In this document: positions 1 to 8,030 of the stretch, piece by piece
Position numbering within the stretch: position 1 is the stretch's first letter
Layout: every line of letters starts with the position of its first letter
Source: Salinivenus iranica
GTDB lineage: Bacteria; Bacteroidota; Rhodothermia; Rhodothermales; Salinibacteraceae
Length of the DNA: 42,912 bases
Assembly: GCA_002894665.1 (NCBI GenBank)
Contig: NCRB01000062.1
Location: forward strand, 1 to 42,912
Direction of reading: 5' to 3'
Made by a program: the position numbers and the translations under genes
The notes under the pieces: model-generated
The model's input: only the letters and a program-made list of their open reading frames with translations
Database searches by the model: none
Told to the model about the DNA's origin: nothing

Positions 1-923
1 TCGTGGAGCGTCCCCACCCGGCGGCCGAGCACATCGTAGACACGGGCCGTCACGTCCTGCTGCTCCTGCACGGCCAGTTCCACGGTGGCCCGCTCGCGCA
101 CCGGGTTCGGGTAGGCGGACAGCCGGTACGCCTCCTTCATTTCGATCTGCGCCTCGACCGGCTCAGAGGTCCACGCCCGCGGCCCGGCCTGCTCGCCGTC
201 CCCGAGGGTCTGGGCCGGCGCGTCGCCGGCCTCCGCCGAGGGCTCGTAGGCGAGGCGGAACTGGTGAGTTCCGATCTTCAGGTCCGTTGCCTCATAGCGG
301 TAGGTGGGGGCGGCGGACGTGTCGGCGCGCACCGAGTCGGCCGCCTCGACGGTGCCGAGGGTCGTCCAGGCACCCGTCGAGTCCGCGCGGTGCTGGACGG
401 TGAACGCGGAGGTGGGCACGGCCCCACGAACAGTCCAGGCCAGGTGGGCGCTTTCCGGGGCCTGGTCGGGCGGCTGGATCGTTTTCAGCGATACCTGTGG
501 CTTTGCCTTGGAGGGAAAGGTGCAGGGATCCGATCCGCCGCAGCCCGAGCCCGATGGATAGACGGAGACGGACGCGGTCGCGGTATCGGTTTCCGTCCCC
601 TTCGTAACGATGACCCGCACGCTTGCATTATGTAAATACTCCTCGTCGTTGAAAAACGCACGGGAGCAGGACGAGCCCGTGCAGCTGTTCTCGTCCTTCC
701 AGGTTGAGCCAATGCCGGAATCGGCGGAGTCCCAGTCGTAGGAGATCGAGCCAGTGCCGCCGCTGACGGAGGCCGTCCAGGTGCCAATCTCACCGCTCTC
801 CAGGGTGGACGGGCCGGAGAGGGTAGCTTCCAGCGGGGGTGTACCGGGCTCGCCGATGACGGTATACTCGAAACTTCCGTTTCGCTTGTGCACCGTGGGA
901 TCGAACGGGACCCATCCGATCTC
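1..923 (-). pseudogene. C-terminal part of interrupted secreted protease: Ig/PKD-like, Fn3-like and T9SS sorting domain
   Basis: On the minus strand this stretch continues the S8 protease frame (ending at 924) without any further stop or frameshift. It begins EIGWVPFDPTVHKRNGS right after the TAG. A domain with a GGTGSISYDWDS motif follows, typical of PKD/Ig-like modules. Next is a fibronectin-III-like segment (APESAHLAWTVRG, then ADTSAAPTYRYEATDL). The end is a classic T9SS type A sorting domain: LSAYPNPVRERATVEL followed by VYDVLGRRVGTLH. It runs off the left edge, so the true C-terminus is not seen. There is no convincing start codon or ribosome site after the TAG, so it is probably untranslated unless the stop is read through. 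In related proteins this domain directs export through the T9SS and anchoring at the cell surface. Confidence 0.8.
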
Positions 924-2618
924 CTATCCATTCACATTCGATTCAACGTAATAGAAGTACGTCGTCGCCTCCGCCGAGCTTTTCGACACCGACTTTGAAA
1001 GGTATCGGTCCCCGTCGTTCGGGCTGGCCGCCGAGAATCCTTTTTCGGTGACGGGCAGCCAAAACCAGGGTTTTTTCTCGTAATAGAAGTCGGGGGACGA
1101 GACGGAGGCGCTCAGCTTGTAAATGTCGCAGGTGTATTTGCCCGCGCCGTAGAAGGTGCCGTTTTCTGTGGTAAACCCGTTCACGAAATCCACCTTCTCG
1201 TCGTCGTGGATTTTCGTGAAGGAGGCGGTGCCGTGGCTTACTTCGTTCGGCGGCTGGAGCGGCGCTAGCGCCTCGTAGGCGTTGACGCGGCCGTGACCGT
1301 ATTCAGAGTCAAAACCGCCGTCCATCGCCTGGACATCATCGGCCGTCCGCTCCAGAAGGTGCACGATGTCGTTGTTCGACAGGTTGTGGCCTTCGTCCCG
1401 CCCCTCCGACAAGATGAGCCCGGCGACGCCGCTCACGACGGGTGCGGCCTGCGAGGTCCCTCCAAATTTTAGATAGTTCCCATATTGAGCCGTTGTCTCA
1501 AATTCGCTCGGTGCGACAAGGTCGAGCTTTGACCCGTAGTTCGAGAATCCATGTCGGACATCCCCCCTGTCTGTTGCCCCGACGCCGATAGCAGTATGTA
1601 GGGCCGCAGGATAGTTTACCGAGTTTTTGGAATCGTTCCCGGACGAAGAGACGAAGATCATTCCGGATGCGTTTGCATTATACACGGCCTCAGATACAAC
1701 ACCGGAAGGGGACGGACTGCTTATGCTGTAATTTATGATATCTGCGCCATTTACCCGAGCATAGTCGATCGCCTGTGCAGACACCGAGTTTGGAATATCG
1801 CCCGTGCTTGTGACCACTTTTAGCGGCATAATCTGCAAGTCCCACATCAGGCCAGCGACACCTTCGTTGTTGTCTGTGCGAGCGCCAATGGTACCGGCCA
1901 CCGGGGTTCCGTGATCTGCATCATCGCCCGGATTGCTGTCGTCTTCTCCAAAGTCGTAGCCCTGAATAATGCGGCTCCGGTCGCCGGGGTCGAGGTCCGG
2001 ATGATCGAGGTCAACGCCGTCATCGACGACCGCTACCGTCACGTCGCTGCGTCCGGTATTGAGAGACCAGGCCTCGGGAGCATCTACGTCGGTATCATCA
2101 AAGTCGTCATACCCCCACTGCAACGAATATTTCGGGTCGTTGGGCTCCGTCCGGGGCGGGGCGGAGTTGGTCTCTGATGACCTTCGGTCGAGCGACGCAT
2201 TGTAGTCCGGCTCGGCTTTGGTCACCACCGGCAGTTCTTCGAGGCGGGAAGCCAGGGCCTCCACATTCGTCGTGTCGCGGACCGGGAACCGGTACCACCG
2301 TGACAGGTCTTTAAGGCGAACGGGCTCGCCAGTCTGGCGGTGTCGCCCGAGCGTGTCGGCGGGCGTGAAATTGCGGAAGAGCTTCTGTCCCGGCCCGCGC
2401 CGGGCGTTCAGGAGCTGGCGCAGGCGGGCGGCCTGCCGGCCCTGCAGGCCCAGCTCATTCGGGCGGAGCTGCTGCGGGGGCGTCTCCAGGACATCGGGCG
2501 CAAACTTAACGAGAATTACGCCCTCAATCAGACGGGCGTGGTCGGGCGGCCCGGGCTGGGCCGCTGTCGTGGCGGTGAGAAGGAACGCGATAAGGAGGTT
2601 CGTCAGTACAATTCGCAT
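924..2618 (-). CDS. Subtilisin-like serine protease (peptidase S8), truncated by an in-frame TAG
   Basis: Secreted subtilase of 564 residues up to the TAG. I start it at the ATG at 2618, with GAGG a few bases upstream; a TTG at 2624 is possible but less likely. Numbering from that TTG: signal peptide about 1-22, a propeptide-like region about 30-145, then the catalytic domain. The triad is complete: Asp201 in VAVVDDGVDLDHPDL, His238 in DHGTPVAGT and Ser391 in GGTSQAAPVVSG, with oxyanion Asn330 in VSSSGND. After the catalytic domain an extra region of about 130 residues runs to YYVESNVNG and the stop. The reading frame continues unbroken beyond the stop into a T9SS sorting domain, so the product as coded should be active but lacks its secretion/anchoring signal. 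The TAG could be a real nonsense mutation, a sequencing error or a readthrough site. Confidence 0.9.
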   Translation of the reverse strand: MRIVLTNLLIAFLLTATTAAQPGPPDHARLIEGVILVKFAPDVLETPPQQLRPNELGLQGRQAARLRQLLNARRGPGQKLFRNFTPADTLGRHRQTGEPVRLKDLSRWYRFPVRDTTNVEALASRLEELPVVTKAEPDYNASLDRRSSETNSAPPRTEPNDPKYSLQWGYDDFDDTDVDAPEAWSLNTGRSDVTVAVVDDGVDLDHPDLDPGDRSRIIQGYDFGEDDSNPGDDADHGTPVAGTIGARTDNNEGVAGLMWDLQIMPLKVVTSTGDIPNSVSAQAIDYARVNGADIINYSISSPSPSGVVSEAVYNANASGMIFVSSSGNDSKNSVNYPAALHTAIGVGATDRGDVRHGFSNYGSKLDLVAPSEFETTAQYGNYLKFGGTSQAAPVVSGVAGLILSEGRDEGHNLSNNDIVHLLERTADDVQAMDGGFDSEYGHGRVNAYEALAPLQPPNEVSHGTASFTKIHDDEKVDFVNGFTTENGTFYGAGKYTCDIYKLSASVSSPDFYYEKKPWFWLPVTEKGFSAASPNDGDRYLSKSVSKSSAEATTYFYYVESNVNG

Positions 2619-2812
2619 GGCCAACCTCGTTCGGATTTGAAAAAAAAGTCGGAAGAACGAGGGATGCCGGCCGCCTTTCCCTCGCGGGCCAGGCGTACCG
2701 GTTCCCCGATGCTGCTTGATCTTGGCGGATCCAGGTCGGTTGGAAACGGGCGTCGGGCCCGTCGAGGGATTTCTGTGGGGAAGGGTGTTTTCCCCCGATC
2801 CGTGAGGGACGA

Positions 2813-3721
2813 TTAGTTCAAGGGATTGCGAGAAGGAGTGGTAATCTGGCGCAGGTCTGTGCCGTCGCGGCGGATCGTCCAGAGGGCGGTGAGGTCGCTG
2901 TTGCGAGCCGGTTTGGCAAAGACAAGGCGATCAGAGCCGGGGCCCCACGCGGGGAAGCTTCCGCCCTCGGCGAGCCTCCGTTTACCAGACCCGTCGGCGC
3001 GCATGACCCAAAGCTCAAAACCGTTTTCGTCGAGCGGTGACCAGGCAATCCACTGCCCGTTCGGACTCCAGGCTGGGTAGCGGTTGTTTGTAAAGTCGTT
3101 GTCGGTCAGTTGTGTCGAATCGGTGCGGTTCGTGTCGGCGGTCCAGAGCTGATCACGGAAATTGTACACGATGCGCTTCCCGTTCGGGGACCAGTCCGAA
3201 TAGGTCACCCATCCAAACCGAGTGAATGTGGAATCGGAGAGGTGAGCGAACCAGACGCCGACCTCTTCCGTCGAGCCGGAGCGGCCGAAGGCAATGGTTT
3301 GTGCGTCTGGCGACCAGTGCGGACGAAACGAACTCCCGAATTCGGTTATTCGACGCCGTTCGGATCCGTCGGGGCGGATGGTGTAGACGTTGCCGGTAGA
3401 AATAGTGAGGCGCTCCCCGTCGGGCCGCCAGTCGGGGCTTCGGGCCGAACCTTCCATCAGCAGGCGCGTCGAGTCGGTCTCCAGGTTCAAAATGTAGAGA
3501 CCACTTACGTCGGTGGAGTCCTCGGTGCGCCTGGCGTCGTGGTGGTAAGCGATGTGGTTTCCATCTGGACTCCAGGCAGGGGTGTAGTCGACCCGGAAGG
3601 GGCCCGGGTTCGGATCGTGCGTGGGTCCCTCGCTGTCGGTGAGGTCACACCCACTTGTCAGAATCGCAAGTATAAGAAGCGTCGTAAAGAGAGCACGGAG
3701 GGTTCCAGACTGGGAAGACAT
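2813..3721 (-). CDS. TolB-like PD40 beta-propeller lipoprotein
   Basis: Predicted 302-residue exported lipoprotein. The ATG at 3721 is preferred over an upstream start at 3787 because it places a signal peptide at the N-terminus, ending in ILTSGC with Cys25 as the lipid-modified residue. The mature part carries six PD40/WD40-like blades with recurring [ADH]W[SR]P[DN]G motifs: AWSPDGNHIAYHHD, DWRPDGERLTIST, HWSPDAQTIAFGRS, DWSPNGKRIVYNF, AWSPNGQWIAWSP and AWGPGSDRLVFAK. Such propellers occur in TolB and in many surface lipoproteins of Bacteroidota-like bacteria. The lack of the TolB N-terminal domain argues against true TolB. It is in the same orientation as the protease downstream, about 195 bp away, but co-transcription is not shown. 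The partner or ligand is unknown. Confidence 0.8.
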   Translation of the reverse strand: MSSQSGTLRALFTTLLILAILTSGCDLTDSEGPTHDPNPGPFRVDYTPAWSPDGNHIAYHHDARRTEDSTDVSGLYILNLETDSTRLLMEGSARSPDWRPDGERLTISTGNVYTIRPDGSERRRITEFGSSFRPHWSPDAQTIAFGRSGSTEEVGVWFAHLSDSTFTRFGWVTYSDWSPNGKRIVYNFRDQLWTADTNRTDSTQLTDNDFTNNRYPAWSPNGQWIAWSPLDENGFELWVMRADGSGKRRLAEGGSFPAWGPGSDRLVFAKPARNSDLTALWTIRRDGTDLRQITTPSRNPLN

Positions 3722-4096
3722 CGACTCAGGAGCAGGTTTTAGGAGAGAAAAGAGTCCACACTCGCAGAAGGGCCGGTCCGGTCGCACTCAGCCAGAAGTG
3801 CGACTGCGAGGAGCGTCGAAAGAAACGGAGAAAGTAGAGAGAGTAGACGCATCAGATTGCGTAGACCGATCCGGAAGAGTGGCGGCGGTCCGAGAGGAGA
3901 GTTGAAAACACACTCAACATAAGTTGAGGATGAAATGCAGTCCTAAAGTAACCCCCCCCCCTGGGAAAAATGCAAACGTTAGAGAAGTTGAGTTTCTAAA
4001 CATCAGGACGTGTCGCGAGAACACTATGCTCCTTGAGGGTCGCTGGATTCGCAGCTACATTCAGTTGCGACTCACTTCTTATTTGCCTCGTGCATC
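3722..4096. other. Intergenic region with a poly-C tract and a small palindrome
   Basis: This divergent spacer lies between the PD40 lipoprotein and the barrel-protein gene. It is less GC-rich than its surroundings. It holds a short palindrome, CTCAAC-ATAA-GTTGAG (about 3912-3927), and a run of ten C residues at 3952-3961, about 135 bp before the barrel ATG. The open frames here have no recognisable protein features. It probably holds the promoters of both genes, but I cannot place them. Confidence 0.5.
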
Positions 4097-4759
4097 ATGT
4101 TTCTTGTTGAGCGTAGATCCTCTCGCCGATATCATCAATTCGTCTGGGGAATTTTGCCTCTCGTTTTGCTACTCGCAACGTCCACTCCGGCGAACGGGCA
4201 GGCGGTTCGCTGGGGCGCAACGGCCGGCGTGACCACGATGACTGGTGGCGGGACCGGTCTCGGCGATGTGAACCGCTCCACAGGGATCGCCGTCGGCGGG
4301 TTTGCGACGATGGAAGTGGCGGGCCCCTTGGCCGTCCGTTCCGAGCTCCGGTACATTCAGAAGGGCTGAACCTTCGAGGGACGGACTGCGAACGGAGAGA
4401 ATTACACGTCGACCGCCAATCTCGACTACCTGGAGCTCCCGGTTTTGGCAACGGTAAGCGTGCCCGTTGCCCCGTTCCTGTCTGTGGGCGCGGTCGCAGG
4501 TCCCGCGTTTGGCGTTCGGGTGAACAGCTCGATCGACATCGAAGGGCCCGAGTCGCCTCAGCGCACCGATCCGGATGACAGCATCGAGAGGACGGAGATC
4601 GGGGCGATGGCCGGGGCGCGAATGTCCATCGGCCTCGGGGGGCAACGGGTGCAACTGGACGGCCGTTATCAGCGCAGCCTTTCGGATATTGGGGATGGGC
4701 CCGCGGCGGGAGCGGTCCGACACCAGGGCTGGACGATCATGCTGGGCATCGCCTTTTAG
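4097..4759 (+). pseudogene. Outer-membrane beta-barrel (porin-family) protein, interrupted by an in-frame TGA
   Basis: One frame of 221 codons with a single TGA at 4367-4369. The N-terminus is a signal peptide (hydrophobic WGILPLVLLLATSTPANGQA). Then come alternating beta-strand segments typical of small barrels: VRWGATAGVTTMTGG, GIAVGGFATMEVAGPLAVRSELRYIQKG, and after the stop TFEGRTANGENYTS, LDYLELPVLATVSVPVAPFLSVGAVAGPAFG. It ends in GWTIMLGIAF, with the aromatic C-terminal residue usual for barrel proteins. The usual motif at the break is QKGWTFEG or similar, so TGG to TGA (Trp to stop) is the simplest origin. The piece after the stop has no good start of its own. The product as coded would be only 90 residues and could not form a barrel. 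Confidence 0.8.
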
Positions 4760-4791
4760 GCGGTTCCTGGTGCGGGAGGGGAGATTCCGCC

Positions 4792-5634
4792 TCATGCCGG
4801 CTCCAGCGCCCGAAACGCCGTTTGCAGTTTGCGGACGACGGGGCCGGGCGTGCCGTCGCCCACAGTCTCACCCTCCACCTGCACGATGGGCATGACGCCT
4901 GTGGTGGTCCCCAGCAGAAACAGCTCGTCGGCGTCGGAGAGCTCCGCCACCGCAATCGGGCATTCGTTGGTGGGAAGTCCCAGATCGTCGCAGAGCTCCA
5001 GTAGCACCGTGCGCGTAATGCTCGGCAGCACGCGGTTGGTGAGCGGGTGCGTGACCACGGTGCCGTCCACCACGGCGCCCACGGAGGAGTGTGTGCCCTC
5101 CGTCACGAACCCCTCCCGCGTCAGGAGCGCCTCGTAGGCGTCGGCCTCCATCGCGGCCTGGTTGGCGAGCACGTTCGGCAGGTAGTTGAGCGACTTGATG
5201 TCGCAGCGGGCCCAGCGCTGGTCGGGCCGTAGGATCACTTTCACGCCCTGCGCCCACTTCTCGGTCGGCAGGTCGATGGCCTCGGCTCGGGCGTAGACGG
5301 TCGGCTCGACGGGTGGGTTGGGGAAGGCGTGCTGGCGGGGGGCCGCGCCGCGGGTGATCTGCAGGTACACCTTCGCGTCGCCCGTCGTGAGGTCGTTGCG
5401 CGGCAGAAGGCCCTGGACGGCGTCCCACACGGCGTCGGGATCCACAGCGTCCAGCAGGCGAATCTCCGACAGGCTCCGGCGCAGCCGCTCGCGGTGGTCG
5501 TCGAGGCGGAAGAGGGCGCCGTCCGCGGCCCGGACGACCTCGTAGACGCCGTCGCCGAATACGAAGCCCCGGTCGTCGGGAGAGATGGAGACCTCGTCTT
5601 TTGCCACGAAGGCGCCGTTGAAGTAGACCGTCAT
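4792..5634 (-). CDS. dat: D-amino-acid aminotransferase (PLP fold type IV)
   Basis: A 280-residue branched-chain/D-amino-acid aminotransferase-like enzyme, about the usual family length. The start is the ATG at 5634 (MTVYFNGAFV). The PLP-binding lysine is Lys147 in RCDIKSLNYLPN, and Glu179 in VTEGTHSSV fits the cofactor-contacting glutamate. Residues that bind substrate carboxylate in the Bacillus YM-1 D-alanine aminotransferase have counterparts here: Tyr31 (GDGVYEVV), and Arg100 and His102 (RGAAPRQHAFP). This supports D-amino acid rather than branched-chain or aminodeoxychorismate specificity. The reaction would be D-alanine plus 2-oxoglutarate to pyruvate plus D-glutamate, linking to peptidoglycan precursors. 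It is divergent from the OsmC gene at 5767. Confidence 0.85.
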   Translation of the reverse strand: MTVYFNGAFVAKDEVSISPDDRGFVFGDGVYEVVRAADGALFRLDDHRERLRRSLSEIRLLDAVDPDAVWDAVQGLLPRNDLTTGDAKVYLQITRGAAPRQHAFPNPPVEPTVYARAEAIDLPTEKWAQGVKVILRPDQRWARCDIKSLNYLPNVLANQAAMEADAYEALLTREGFVTEGTHSSVGAVVDGTVVTHPLTNRVLPSITRTVLLELCDDLGLPTNECPIAVAELSDADELFLLGTTTGVMPIVQVEGETVGDGTPGPVVRKLQTAFRALEPA

Positions 5635-5766
5635 CGATGCGGGCGTGCTGCTGAAGGGAAGACACGAATCACCAGAGAGGCCAATGGAGTACGGCGGGCA
5701 AAGATTCGGACCGTCGCGCGGGGCCGTCCACACCCTCCCGTTTTTCTCAGATTCACTTTCGACCCC

Positions 5767-6189
5767 ATGTCTGTTCGGATTGACACCACCTACCAGGGCG
5801 ACCTCCGCTGCACGGCCGCGCACGTGCCGAGCGGCGTGACGCTGATCACCGATGCGCCGGAGGACAACCACGGACAGGGCCGCTCCTTTTCTCCCACGGA
5901 CCTGATGGCCACGGCGCTTGGCACCTGCGTGGCCACCATCCTGGGGATTCAGGCGGAGAAGCACGACCTCGACCTGGAGGGGGTGGAGATTTCGGTCGAG
6001 AAGGAGATGGCGTCGGACCCGCGCCGCATCGACACGCTGCGGACGGAGGTCTACATGCCCCGCCCGCTCGGCGAACAGATGCGCACCCGCCTCGAACGGG
6101 CGGCGCGCCACTGTCCGGTGCACGAGAGCCTGCACCCGGACATCGGCGCGCCCGTCCTCTTCCACTGGCCCGACGACGAGGGGGCGTAA
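5767..6189 (+). CDS. OsmC family peroxide-reducing protein
   Basis: A 140-residue OsmC/Ohr-type protein. The two reactive cysteines are present: Cys54 in ATALGTCVATIL and Cys116 in ARHCPVHESL. The conserved SPTDLMATALGTC segment is the family signature. These proteins are cytoplasmic homodimers that reduce organic or fatty acid hydroperoxides using the cysteine pair. The sequence resembles the YhfA/OsmC-like branch more than Ohr, but I cannot settle the subgroup by eye. The ATG at 5767 gives the normal length. It is divergent from dat with a 132-bp spacer that must hold both promoters. Confidence 0.85.
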   Translation: MSVRIDTTYQGDLRCTAAHVPSGVTLITDAPEDNHGQGRSFSPTDLMATALGTCVATILGIQAEKHDLDLEGVEISVEKEMASDPRRIDTLRTEVYMPRPLGEQMRTRLERAARHCPVHESLHPDIGAPVLFHWPDDEGA

Positions 6190-6285
6190 CCAAGGCCCGA
6201 AAGGTTCGCCGCTCGTTCACAACGGCGATGTGGGCGGACAAGTATGGAACGACGCGTCGTTTTTATTCCCAACCGATCCACTGCT

Positions 6286-6663
6286 ATGCCCCCTGCCGTC
6301 GCCGTCGCGCTTGGAGGCGCCTGCGGGGCACTGGCCCGATACGGAGCCGGGCGCCTGGTGGCTGCCGTTGTGGAACAGCCCTTTCCCTGGGGCACCTGGA
6401 CGGTGAACCTCGTGGGATGTCTGCTCATCGGGCTAAGCGTGCCGCTGTTCGGTCAGTTCGGTGGGAGCGACGACGTCAGGCTCTTTCTCGTCGTGGGCTT
6501 TCTCGGCGCGTTCACCACGTTTTCCACCTTCAGTCTCGACACGATGGCCCTCTGGGGCAGCGGGCGGGGGCTGTTGGCCATGTGCAACGCGGCCGGGAGC
6601 GTGGCGATTGGGCTTCTATTTGTGGCCCTCGGGCGGTGGGTCGCCGAGCTTTTCCTTCCGTAG
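6286..6663 (+). CDS. crcB: Fluoride channel FluC/CrcB
   Basis: Small four-helix membrane protein of 125 residues that exports fluoride as an antiparallel dimer. Signature motifs are in order: GGACGALARYG (10-20), WGTWTVNLVGC with Asn41, and the phenylalanine-rich GFLGAFTTFSTFS (71-83) that lines the pore. An upstream ATG at 6244 would add a charged 14-residue tail. The family normally starts just before the first helix, so I choose 6286. No fluoride riboswitch could be fitted to the short leader. It follows the OsmC gene in the same direction by about 95 bp. Confidence 0.9.
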   Translation: MPPAVAVALGGACGALARYGAGRLVAAVVEQPFPWGTWTVNLVGCLLIGLSVPLFGQFGGSDDVRLFLVVGFLGAFTTFSTFSLDTMALWGSGRGLLAMCNAAGSVAIGLLFVALGRWVAELFLP

Positions 6664-6667
6664 CGTG

Positions 6668-7180
6668 CTACGCGTTGGGGGCGGCCCGCTCGATGTCGAG
6701 CGACGTGGCGGTGGGGGGGTCGCGCAGGTAGTCTTGCAGGGCAGAGAGGAACGTCTCTACGAGGGCCCCGCGCTCGGCGGCCGGCAGCGGCTGCTCCGCC
6801 TCGGGGGCGTCGAGGAGGACGAGCCGAAGCGAATGGGGGGTGTCAGACGCGGCTGCAAATGCGAAGTCGACCAGGGACGGCGTGTCGCTGCGCTGGTGCC
6901 GCAGGACGAGTGCGGGGCGGCCCTTCCGGTCGGCGTAGTGGCGCGAGTCGCTTTCCAGGTACGTCCACCCGGGCGTGGCGTCCGCGAAGTCGGACAGCAC
7001 CTCCGACGGGGTGAGCGGGGCGTCCGCGGCGGTGAGGGTCAGTTGGGAGACCGGGGCGTCGGAATGGGGTATGGAGAAGCGGGGTTTCGGTGAGACAATC
7101 GAGCCTATCGGACGAGGAGGAGCGGCCGGTCCAGTTCGTACAAGAATCGCTGAGGGGGGACGGTCGACAGGGGGGCGCAC
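6668..7180 (-). CDS. Uncharacterised acidic protein, start uncertain
   Basis: I do not recognise a family. The convincing part begins around SQLTLTAADAPLTPSEVLSDFADATPGW and ends LDIERAAPNA, about 125 residues. It is a soluble mixed alpha/beta sequence with Trp/Tyr near the start (PGWTYLESDSRHYADRKGRPALVLRHQ). The only ATG/GTG/TTG start is the GTG at 7180, which overlaps the end of the universal stress gene by 76 bp. The first 30 or so residues encoded there are proline-rich and look like a shadow of that gene. A rare start such as ATT near 7096, or translational coupling, is therefore possible. It ends convergently with crcB, four bases away. It is probably co-transcribed with the stress protein. 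Confidence 0.55.
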   Translation of the reverse strand: MRPPVDRPPSAILVRTGPAAPPRPIGSIVSPKPRFSIPHSDAPVSQLTLTAADAPLTPSEVLSDFADATPGWTYLESDSRHYADRKGRPALVLRHQRSDTPSLVDFAFAAASDTPHSLRLVLLDAPEAEQPLPAAERGALVETFLSALQDYLRDPPTATSLDIERAAPNA

Positions 7181-7953
7181 CCGTGCGGGAGCACGACGAG
7201 GCCGCCGCTGGTGTGATGGGCGAGCGCCGCCAACTGGTCAGTTTCTGACGGCGTGAGCGCGTGAACCTCGACCGGTGTGTCCGTGTCGCCGTACCGGGTT
7301 CGGACCGCGTCGCGGAGGCGCGCGAAGGCGTCGTCGGTGCGTGCGGGAAGAAGCACGCGCAGCCGTCCAGCGTCGTTGTGGCGGGCGAGCCGGGCGGCGA
7401 GGGCGAGGGCCCGGTCGCCGGCCGCCGAGCCATCAAAGTACGTGAGCACGGGCTGGCGGAGAGGGGCGGCGGAGCGGAGCACGAGCACGGAGGCGCCACA
7501 CTCGGACAATAGGGCTCGTGCCGTGGACCCGAGCCGGTGGCGGCTGCTGTCCGTGCTGGTTTTGCCCAGGGCCAGCAGGTCGGCCTCCGCCGCGGCCGCC
7601 CGGAGCTCCTGCGTGACGGCTCCTGTTACGACCTGAAACGAGTGGGGAACGTCCAGGGACTCGGCGGTGCGCTGGAGGGCCGCCTCGGCCCGTTCGGCCT
7701 GTCGTCGGAGCTGGCGCTCCATGCGCCGGTCGGAGAGGGGCGTCGGGGGCTGGGAGTGGGTGCGCACCTCGGCCGTGAAGGGAAGGCCAGCGGCGCGGAG
7801 CACCTGCTCGTCCTCCACGAACAGGCCCTCGACCTCGGCCTCCACCGCCGCCGCCAGCTGCACCGCCGCGGCGAGGGCGGCCTGGCTCTGGGGCGACGCA
7901 TCGGCGGCGACGAGGATGCGCTGAACCGGAGGCGGAGACGCGTCATCGCTCAT
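7105..7953 (-). CDS. Tandem-domain universal stress protein (UspA family)
   Basis: A 282-residue cytoplasmic protein with two Usp domains. The first runs from PPVQRILVAADASPQSQAAL to GASVLVLRSA (about 8-160). It carries a glycine/serine loop, LGKTSTDSSRHRLGSTARALL, in the ATP-binding position (compare the usual G-2X-G-9X-G-S/T). The second (PVLTYFDGSAAGDRALALAARL to RPLLLVR, about 168-282) is more degenerate and lacks a clear nucleotide loop. Such proteins are induced by stress and may bind ATP or AMP. It lies 77 bp downstream of the Lon-like protease in the same direction, so the two may share a transcript. The ATG at 7953 fits the domain start. Confidence 0.85.
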   Translation of the reverse strand: MSDDASPPPVQRILVAADASPQSQAALAAAVQLAAAVEAEVEGLFVEDEQVLRAAGLPFTAEVRTHSQPPTPLSDRRMERQLRRQAERAEAALQRTAESLDVPHSFQVVTGAVTQELRAAAAEADLLALGKTSTDSSRHRLGSTARALLSECGASVLVLRSAAPLRQPVLTYFDGSAAGDRALALAARLARHNDAGRLRVLLPARTDDAFARLRDAVRTRYGDTDTPVEVHALTPSETDQLAALAHHTSGGLVVLPHGCAPLSTVPPQRFLYELDRPLLLVR

Positions 7954-8030
7954 GGGACCGGGGCTCTCTGTTGGACGTCAGGGGGGCGGAGCGTCAAGGG
8001 CGCGCGGGCACCGACTTCGTAGGCGGACCC

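Noticed and set aside
4760-4791. Possible terminator between the barrel pseudogene and dat
   Set aside because: Short GCGG/CCGC arms are present, but the loop is long and no T-run follows.
6190-6285. Possible fluoride riboswitch before crcB
   Set aside because: The leader contains ggcgatg, but the other conserved parts of the fluoride aptamer could not be fitted.
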